Assembly (NCBI GenBank): GCA_947472655.1
Contig: CANJCG010000051.1
Span: 1-11,423 of the forward strand
DNA: 11,423 nucleotides
DNA from: Actinomycetota bacterium
Lineage (GTDB): Bacteria > Actinomycetota > Actinomycetes > S36-B12
Reading direction: 5' to 3'
Of the stretch, positions 7,373-11,423 are shown one piece after another. Numbering within the stretch: position 1 is the stretch's first letter; each line of letters starts with the position of its first letter. The translations under genes were made by a program, and so were the position numbers. The notes under the pieces are model-generated. The model was not told the origin of the DNA and did not search any database. It was given only the letters and a program-made list of their open reading frames with translations.

Positions 7373-8166
7373 CAACCCACCTCCGAGTCGAGGGCAGACG
7401 TCAGCAGCGCAGCTAAAACTGGCGGGGTATGCGAGTGAGGGTCCGCTGAGACAACAGGGCGTGCAATTCGCCAAGTTGGTGCTTCAACAATTGGGGGTGA
7501 ACGATGCTCTGATCCTAAAAGAGGTGCAATCTGATAGCCCTCAAGTGCACTTCGTGTATCGGTGGTGAAAGGTACGCGCTCGAAGGCCAGTTGATTCAGG
7601 CTCTGCAGCACTCGAATAACGACGTATGCTCCGAGCTCGGCATCGCCATGACTTGTAGTTGACACTTTCACTCGATCGCGGCCGGTGGTTAATCTCGTGA
7701 TAGGAACATCTTCAGGTAATCCAATAGTGGCTTCGGTGTCCAGTGTCACGACTGGTTCTAACGCGCGCAACATGCCGTGTTCATCGATGACGACGAGACC
7801 GTCACTTACCAAGCCCCAACCGCGCCGAGAAAGCACGAGAGCAAGAACGGAGGCCCCACAGCGAGCACCGCCGATAAGCGCCACAGCTTTTCCCTGTCGC
7901 GCAACGACTGCTCCACGCATCACACGTAAGCCATGTGTCGCTAACCATTGGGCCTGCGCCCATTGACCAAGTCGATCGATAGTTCGCTGATAGCCGAGAG
8001 CGTCGGGTGCTAGAACACTAATACCTTCACGGGAAACTTCGATGCTGCCAGATCCAAAGATGCCGAGGCGCACGCTTTCATCGCACATTTCGAACGCGGC
8101 AAGTGGCGCGAACGGTGGCGCGGGAGCTTCGACGAACTCAAAGGTTGGCAGGAGTGGAGTGTTCAT
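7372..8166 (-). CDS. HPr-kinase-like protein with degenerate Walker A loop
   Basis: A 264-aa protein resembling the HPr kinase C-terminal fold seen in many RiPP clusters: a variable N-terminal part (1-80), then MRGAVVARQGKAVALIGG, and SDGLVVID (121-128) where active enzymes carry a DD pair. The nucleotide loop at 99-106 reads GGARCGAS where GPSGxGKS is expected; the Walker A Lys is Ala105 and the second Asp of the DD motif is Gly123. It therefore probably does not phosphorylate and may bind peptide, nucleotide or partner enzymes. In lasso-peptide clusters intact relatives phosphorylate the precursor, but that activity should not be transferred here. ATG 8166 overlaps the TGA of tfuA by 4 bases (ATGA), and its own TGA overlaps the sulfotransferase ATG by one base, so translation is likely coupled on both sides. 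The fold assignment is by motif, moderately sure. Confidence 0.7.
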   Translation of the reverse strand: MNTPLLPTFEFVEAPAPPFAPLAAFEMCDESVRLGIFGSGSIEVSREGISVLAPDALGYQRTIDRLGQWAQAQWLATHGLRVMRGAVVARQGKAVALIGGARCGASVLALVLSRRGWGLVSDGLVVIDEHGMLRALEPVVTLDTEATIGLPEDVPITRLTTGRDRVKVSTTSHGDAELGAYVVIRVLQSLNQLAFERVPFTTDTRSALEGYQIAPLLGSEHRSPPIVEAPTWRIARPVVSADPHSHTPPVLAALLTSALDSEVG

Positions 8167-9584
8167 CGACCTCGAGTCATCATCGGACCGTCATCAGAAA
8201 CGATGATTGCCACATCGTCGTCCGGTTGGAGAACCCCTGTGCCAAAGAACGCGTGGTGTGCCTTCACCGAGGTGAGGAATCCTTCAGAAAGTTCGGCAAA
8301 CGACCCGAATTCGTGATGGTCAATATATTCATCCCATTTCTCGGGGAAGACCCAGTCTGTTAGGGCTGAATGAGTGTAAATGAGCGCAAGATAGGAAGGT
8401 CGTGGTTCGAACACAACAGATTTAGCCGCTGTCTCTTGCATGGCTGCTGCAGCTTTCACTTCGAGGTATCGGTTGCGTAGCCGCAATGCATTCATGAATT
8501 GCTCACTAATCATGCCCATGCGGGAACGACCCAACCAACTGTTTTCTAGCCGCAATGACATCGCTTCACCCGCTAGGAGCGCGTATATGCCGCGGGTGTC
8601 TAAATCGACGGACATGAAGTAATCGTCGAGTTCGTCAACATTGATTCCAATACGTAGTGCGACTTGCACTCGGGCTTGGGCGAGTTCATCTGCAGTGGGG
8701 GCGCCACCGATCTGGCCTCCAAGTGTCAAAAGTGCCAGCGTTAGGCGGGCTTCGCGCATCACGCTTTCGAAGTCATCTTCGTGTAGTGCCGCGTATCTAC
8801 GCATTCGATCAAATGTGACTTCGTTGCCTTCGGGTGTAGCGACTACGACATCGCGTGCAAGTGTGGCGCTGAATACTCCCGACAACACAACACCAGGGCG
8901 ATCTTCACGGGGAACTTGCCCAGCGGGAAGTTCGGCTACGGCTTGAAGAAGTGCGAGCGCATCGTCTCGTTTTGGATCGATGACATGGTGGCGAGCCCAG
9001 TCGCGAAGTACTTCAACACGATCGGGATCAATTCCGATTTCACGCGCATCACTAGGTATTGAACTCAGGCGCCTGTCCGGGAAGTAGCGTACTTTCTGCA
9101 TTGCAATCAGTACTTCAGCTTCGCTTGCGTTGAGTATTCCACTTGCATGCGCGCCTTCGAGCGTTGCTCTGATCGTCACGAACGCATCGGATAGTGGCTT
9201 GAAACCTTCGGCTTCATCTGCATGAGTAAGGGCAACTTCGTCGTCGTCTTCGATTTCACCAGACACGAGTTTCTGGTAGATCTCGCCGATGCCGATCATG
9301 CCGTAGTCGTCACACTCGGCAGCTCGAAGTGCGCCCATGCTGCTTGATCCAAGAACCCAGATGCCAAGATCAATGGCGTAGAGAATCTCTTTGTGGAATA
9401 CCGACATATTTGAAAGAAAAGTGCCATCGACGATGCTGATGGAGTGCGGGCGAAAACGTTGCGCTGCTCCAAGAACGTCACCCATTGCTGCGGGTGGGAG
9501 GTAAATCGCATCGGGAAGAATGAGTCGTGCATCCTCGTGGCGCATTGAAGGACCGAGGAAAATGACGTCTGGAGCATGAGTCAC
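8163..9584 (-). CDS. tfuA: TfuA family protein, thioamidation partner of YcaO
   Basis: A 473-aa protein whose first about 210 residues are a clear TfuA core: FLGPS (9-13), LPPAAMGD (29-36), VDGTF (52-56), HKEIL (64-68), the signature GSSSMGALRAAE (79-90), YGMIGIGEIY (94-103) and DDDEVAL (113-119). The remaining about 260 residues form a predominantly helical extension without a name I recognise. TfuA is named after the trifolitoxin system. With YcaO it is required for thioamide formation in the McrA protein of methanogens and is found in thioviridamide-type and thiovarsolin clusters, where it is thought to help deliver sulfur or recruit the peptide. The start is GTG 9584, overlapping the TGA of ycaO by 4 bases (GTGA), with AAAGG about ten bases upstream. 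The gene order YcaO-TfuA and the overlap imply coupled, roughly equimolar synthesis. Confidence 0.93.
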   Translation of the reverse strand: MTHAPDVIFLGPSMRHEDARLILPDAIYLPPAAMGDVLGAAQRFRPHSISIVDGTFLSNMSVFHKEILYAIDLGIWVLGSSSMGALRAAECDDYGMIGIGEIYQKLVSGEIEDDDEVALTHADEAEGFKPLSDAFVTIRATLEGAHASGILNASEAEVLIAMQKVRYFPDRRLSSIPSDAREIGIDPDRVEVLRDWARHHVIDPKRDDALALLQAVAELPAGQVPREDRPGVVLSGVFSATLARDVVVATPEGNEVTFDRMRRYAALHEDDFESVMREARLTLALLTLGGQIGGAPTADELAQARVQVALRIGINVDELDDYFMSVDLDTRGIYALLAGEAMSLRLENSWLGRSRMGMISEQFMNALRLRNRYLEVKAAAAMQETAAKSVVFEPRPSYLALIYTHSALTDWVFPEKWDEYIDHHEFGSFAELSEGFLTSVKAHHAFFGTGVLQPDDDVAIIVSDDGPMMTRGR

Positions 9585-10825
9585 GAGACATCAACCTTTG
9601 ACTTGAGATGGGCGTCTCGATAGGCGAGGGACCGAGCCCCGAGCTTGGTGTAGGAGAAGGGGTAACCCTCAAGTCCTGGGACGATAACGCGCACTACCTG
9701 CACAGGGTCGCCTGGTAGCGAGTGGCGAATGACAATCACCTGATGAAAGCCGCAGGCCTCCAGGCGTTCGACCATCCAGCTAATAGCTTCCAGAACAGAG
9801 CTGACTGGCATTGAGAAATCATCTGTGAACTGTGGCAGGGCAGTCTCTCGAGGCTTGCCTGGCATCGTGACGCCAGCCGTTCGGGCTGACTCGAAAATGT
9901 CATCTCTGGCCCCAGCGACGATGAGGCAGCGACCCTGAGCGGCTTCGGTAACTGCTCTGACCAATGCCGTGCGGTTGCTCGTTGCTGCGCCAGCCCCTTT
10001 AAAAGTGCCTGCTGTACCGTGGTCGTCGTAGAGGTACGCCACGATCGTGGGCACACCAATTTCCGTGCGGCAATCAACTATTTCTAAACGTAATCCGGAC
10101 TGCTGCACCCTTTCGGCAACACTTGGTGCAGCACTTTGGAGAAGTTCCATAGCATCGAATTCGGGGGCTTGGATCGCATTGGTGTTGAGTGTCATTCCGT
10201 CGCGCTCAATCACTTCTTGTAAGCCGGAAAGAACTGCCTCGAGTACGTGTGCTCCGCTAGCCAGGCCATTTGAGCCAGAGGCGAGAGGTCGGTGTGCACG
10301 CATCCAGCCTTGAGCCACGCCCACGCAAGGTTCTGGCACATAGATTTCGGTGCCGCTGATGATGTCCCAGCCGATCACCCATTCTAAACTTAAGTCCATA
10401 TTTTCAGGTGAGCCTTTCATGGCCTGTAGTTGGCTGACATCAGCCACGTTGAGACCCATGCGGCTCATCATTGATGCGGTGGCGTGCACCGTTTCAAGTG
10501 TGAGGTTCTCCCATACAGACTGCTCGGCACATTCCATCACCGCGCTCACCCAGCTGGCATTTGGGAGTGAGCCTTTGCCACTTCCACTGGAAAGTGTTCT
10601 ACCTTGCGGTTTCACCGCCATGTGTACGGGCAGTCCAACGTGGTCAAAGCCAGTGAGGTGGGCCACACGGGTGATGCCGTAGTCAGGCAAATAGGGAGTG
10701 AGAAATGCGCGAAGTTCATCTACTGAACGCGTGCGAAGGCCCGACTCGGTCACTAGAGCGGTTGGGATTTCAGGATCCCTAGGGGAGAGAACTCCATCCC
10801 AGTTCAACGTTCTCAAAACCCACAC
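9581..10825 (-). CDS. ycaO: YcaO-domain peptide-backbone activating enzyme (TfuA-associated type)
   Basis: A 414-aa YcaO protein. It would use ATP to phosphorylate a backbone amide oxygen of the precursor so that a nucleophile can replace it; with TfuA next to it, sulfide insertion to a thioamide is the best supported outcome. ATP/Mg motifs occur in order: SSGSGKG (79-85), SAVMECAEQ (94-102), the SNGLASG...GLQEVIERDG segment (185-210) and NRTALVRAVTEAAQGR (284-299). The N-terminal ITRVAHLTGFDHVGLPV is typical of TfuA-linked YcaOs. The C-terminus ends KSKVDVS and lacks the PxPxP tail of azoline-forming cyclodehydratases, and no E1-like or McbB-type partner is present, arguing against azole formation. 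Start: GTG 10825 has no spaced ribosome binding site, whereas TTG 10816 in frame is preceded by GGAG (10828-10825) at 8 bases, so the true protein may begin three codons later, or the GTG may be used leaderless. First gene of a four-gene overlapping operon. Confidence 0.93.
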   Translation of the reverse strand: MWVLRTLNWDGVLSPRDPEIPTALVTESGLRTRSVDELRAFLTPYLPDYGITRVAHLTGFDHVGLPVHMAVKPQGRTLSSGSGKGSLPNASWVSAVMECAEQSVWENLTLETVHATASMMSRMGLNVADVSQLQAMKGSPENMDLSLEWVIGWDIISGTEIYVPEPCVGVAQGWMRAHRPLASGSNGLASGAHVLEAVLSGLQEVIERDGMTLNTNAIQAPEFDAMELLQSAAPSVAERVQQSGLRLEIVDCRTEIGVPTIVAYLYDDHGTAGTFKGAGAATSNRTALVRAVTEAAQGRCLIVAGARDDIFESARTAGVTMPGKPRETALPQFTDDFSMPVSSVLEAISWMVERLEACGFHQVIVIRHSLPGDPVQVVRVIVPGLEGYPFSYTKLGARSLAYRDAHLKSKVDVS

Positions 10826-10862
10826 TCCAAATGTTACGTCGACGATCGCTGGCGTTGAACTG

Positions 10863-10876
10863 CTCGATATGTCGAG
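10863..10876 (-). promoter_or_regulatory. Small palindrome in the ycaO 5' region
   Basis: CTCGA (10863-10867) and TCGAG (10872-10876) form a perfect inverted repeat with a 4-base spacer. It sits about 40-50 bases before the ycaO start and just downstream of the candidate promoter, where a repressor or a small RNA hairpin could act. Short enough to be chance. Confidence 0.25.
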
Positions 10877-10891
10877 AAGTCTAGGTCACGA

Positions 10892-10920
10892 AATATAGGC
10901 CCGATTTTCATGATGCCCAA
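10892..10920 (-). promoter_or_regulatory. Candidate promoter of the ycaO-tfuA operon
   Basis: On the minus strand TTGGGC (10920-10915) is followed after exactly 17 bases by TATATT (10897-10892), a 5/6 match to the -10 consensus, while the -35 matches in its first three bases. Transcription would start near 10885, giving a leader of about 60 bases to GTG 10825. It lies between the precursor's terminator-like hairpin and ycaO, so the enzymes would have their own transcription start. Confidence 0.45.
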
Positions 10921-10957
10921 GATCCTTAGGGTAAACCCTGAAGCGCAAAAGGGTGCC

Positions 10958-11001
10958 ATAAAAAGTAAAAGCGTCGTGGTGCACCAATGTGTGCGCCACG
11001 A
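10958..11001 (-). terminator. Terminator or attenuator after the precursor gene
   Basis: Read on the minus strand, TCGTGGCGCAC (11001-10991) pairs with GTGCACCACGA (10984-10974) across a 6-base loop, an 11-bp stem with a single C/A mismatch. The T-rich stretch CTTTTACTTTTTAT follows directly. It begins 17 bases after the precursor stop codon. This is a good intrinsic-terminator layout and would let the precursor be made in excess over the enzymes, a common arrangement in RiPP clusters. Confidence 0.6.
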
Positions 11002-11017
11002 GGCTATTACTTGTTTA

Positions 11018-11278
11018 TTAGGAAGCTGCGAATGCAGCTGATGCCGCTGGCACTGCTGCTGGCGTAGTTGCATATACCGGGCTGGAGGCGTTGCCTGCGC
11101 CTGAAACGTCGCTTAGTGATGCGTGGTGGGAGTTGACGTCGGCGTGGGTGGGTACGGGGATGCCTGCCGCTTTGAGGATTTCGGCGCGTTCTGCTGGGGT
11201 GCCTACGGACATGACTTTTGCTGCAAGTGCTGGGTTGTCGTTTAGTGCTTTTGCTGCCGCTTTGAATGTAGCGCTCAT
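11018..11278 (-). CDS. RiPP precursor peptide, Nif11-like leader, Ala-rich core
   Basis: An 86-aa peptide starting at ATG 11278 with GGGGGAA at 11290-11284. Residues 5-45 look like a Nif11-type leader: FKAAAKALNDNPALAAKVMS, then GTPAERAEILKAAGIPVP. A Ser/His/Gly linker (49-59, NSHHASLSDVS) leads to GAG (60-62), a double-Gly-like junction. The presumed core is about residues 63-86, 24 aa: NASSPVYATTPAAV followed by PAASAAFAAS. It holds no Cys, many Ala/Ser/Thr, three Pro and Tyr69, the only Tyr in the whole peptide. Lack of Cys rules out lanthionine or thiazole products; with YcaO and TfuA next in line the likely change is one or more backbone thioamides, and with the sulfotransferase a sulfated Tyr (inference). 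The cut site and the modified residues are not proven by sequence. Followed by its own terminator-like hairpin, then the enzyme operon. Confidence 0.82.
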   Translation of the reverse strand: MSATFKAAAKALNDNPALAAKVMSVGTPAERAEILKAAGIPVPTHADVNSHHASLSDVSGAGNASSPVYATTPAAVPAASAAFAAS

Positions 11279-11293
11279 GAATATTCCCCCGAT

Positions 11294-11323
11294 ATATGAA
11301 GTGATTTACCGTTCTGCTGTCAA
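11294..11323 (-). promoter_or_regulatory. Candidate promoter of the precursor gene
   Basis: On the minus strand a perfect -35 hexamer TTGACA lies at 11323-11318. The best facing -10 is weak (TCATAT, 11299-11294, 18-base spacing; TATATC a little further down is an alternative but spaced too far). The transcript leader would be only some 10-20 bases. The rest of the window to 11423 shows no gene. Confidence 0.35.
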
Positions 11324-11423
11324 CGTACTCCCAGCCTGGGTTGCGGGCAGTGTTTTCTGGATCTCGATGGATGAATATCGGCTAAAACCACTGAAGTGGG
11401 ACACAAGTATGTGGTGAAAAGTA

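Noticed and set aside
9581..10825. Azole/azoline-forming cyclodehydratase interpretation of the YcaO
   Set aside because: The C-terminus lacks PxPxP, no E1-like or dehydrogenase partner is nearby, the core has no Cys, and TfuA is adjacent.
10834..11073. Minus-strand 79-aa frame between the precursor and ycaO, a possible second precursor
   Set aside because: It overlaps the precursor's end in another frame, passes through the terminator hairpin and promoter, and shows no leader- or core-like pattern.
11091..11417. Plus-strand 108-aa frame across the precursor gene
   Set aside because: Antisense of the precursor, which has a good ribosome binding site, family-like leader and fitting context.
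11380..11423. Short inverted repeat CCACTGAAGTGG at the right edge as a terminator or CRISPR/repeat element
   Set aside because: Only 5 bp per arm, not repeated, and no context on the far side of the window edge.

Overview
The window looks like a chromosomal segment of an actinobacterium. GC is moderate, GTG starts are used, there is a typical actinobacterial twin-Arg/Ala-rich signal peptide, and there is a remnant of a Leu/Ile/Val-type binding protein plus a tandem CaiB/BaiF CoA-transferase. The lineage is inferred from gene style only; no rRNA or other taxonomic marker is present.

Left part (1-2648): the beginning of a secreted protein runs off the left edge on the minus strand. A gap follows with no gene I can support, then a GC-rich MFS exporter-type transporter (559-1812). 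After it comes a decayed C-terminal fragment of a branched-chain amino-acid-type ABC substrate-binding protein, with an in-frame stop (about 1946-2350), closed by an 11-bp hairpin.

Middle (2649-6551): a double-domain family III CoA-transferase, whose first half has apparently lost the catalytic Asp, and an M20 family metallopeptidase/deacylase, both on the plus strand.

Right part (6548-11278, all minus strand): a compact RiPP (ribosomally made, modified peptide) biosynthetic cluster. Read 5'->3' on the minus strand it holds an 86-aa precursor with a Nif11-like leader, a 'GAG' junction and an Ala-rich core carrying the only Tyr of the peptide. A terminator-like hairpin and a candidate promoter follow. 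Then come four genes joined by 4-, 4- and 3-base stop/start overlaps: YcaO, TfuA, a degenerate HPr-kinase-like protein and a PAPS-type sulfotransferase. YcaO plus TfuA is the pair known from peptide-backbone thioamidation (thioviridamide-type and thiovarsolin clusters, methanogen McrA glycine). The working model is therefore: leader-guided thioamidation by YcaO/TfuA, assistance or recognition by the HPrK-like protein, sulfation of the peptide (best candidate the single core Tyr) by the sulfotransferase, then leader removal by an enzyme not clearly identified here. The M20 enzyme, whose stop codon overlaps the sulfotransferase stop in convergent orientation, is a possible but unproven partner. 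No dedicated exporter or leader peptidase is in the operon. A thioamide-type RiPP cluster with a built-in sulfotransferase is the system in this window most worth following up.
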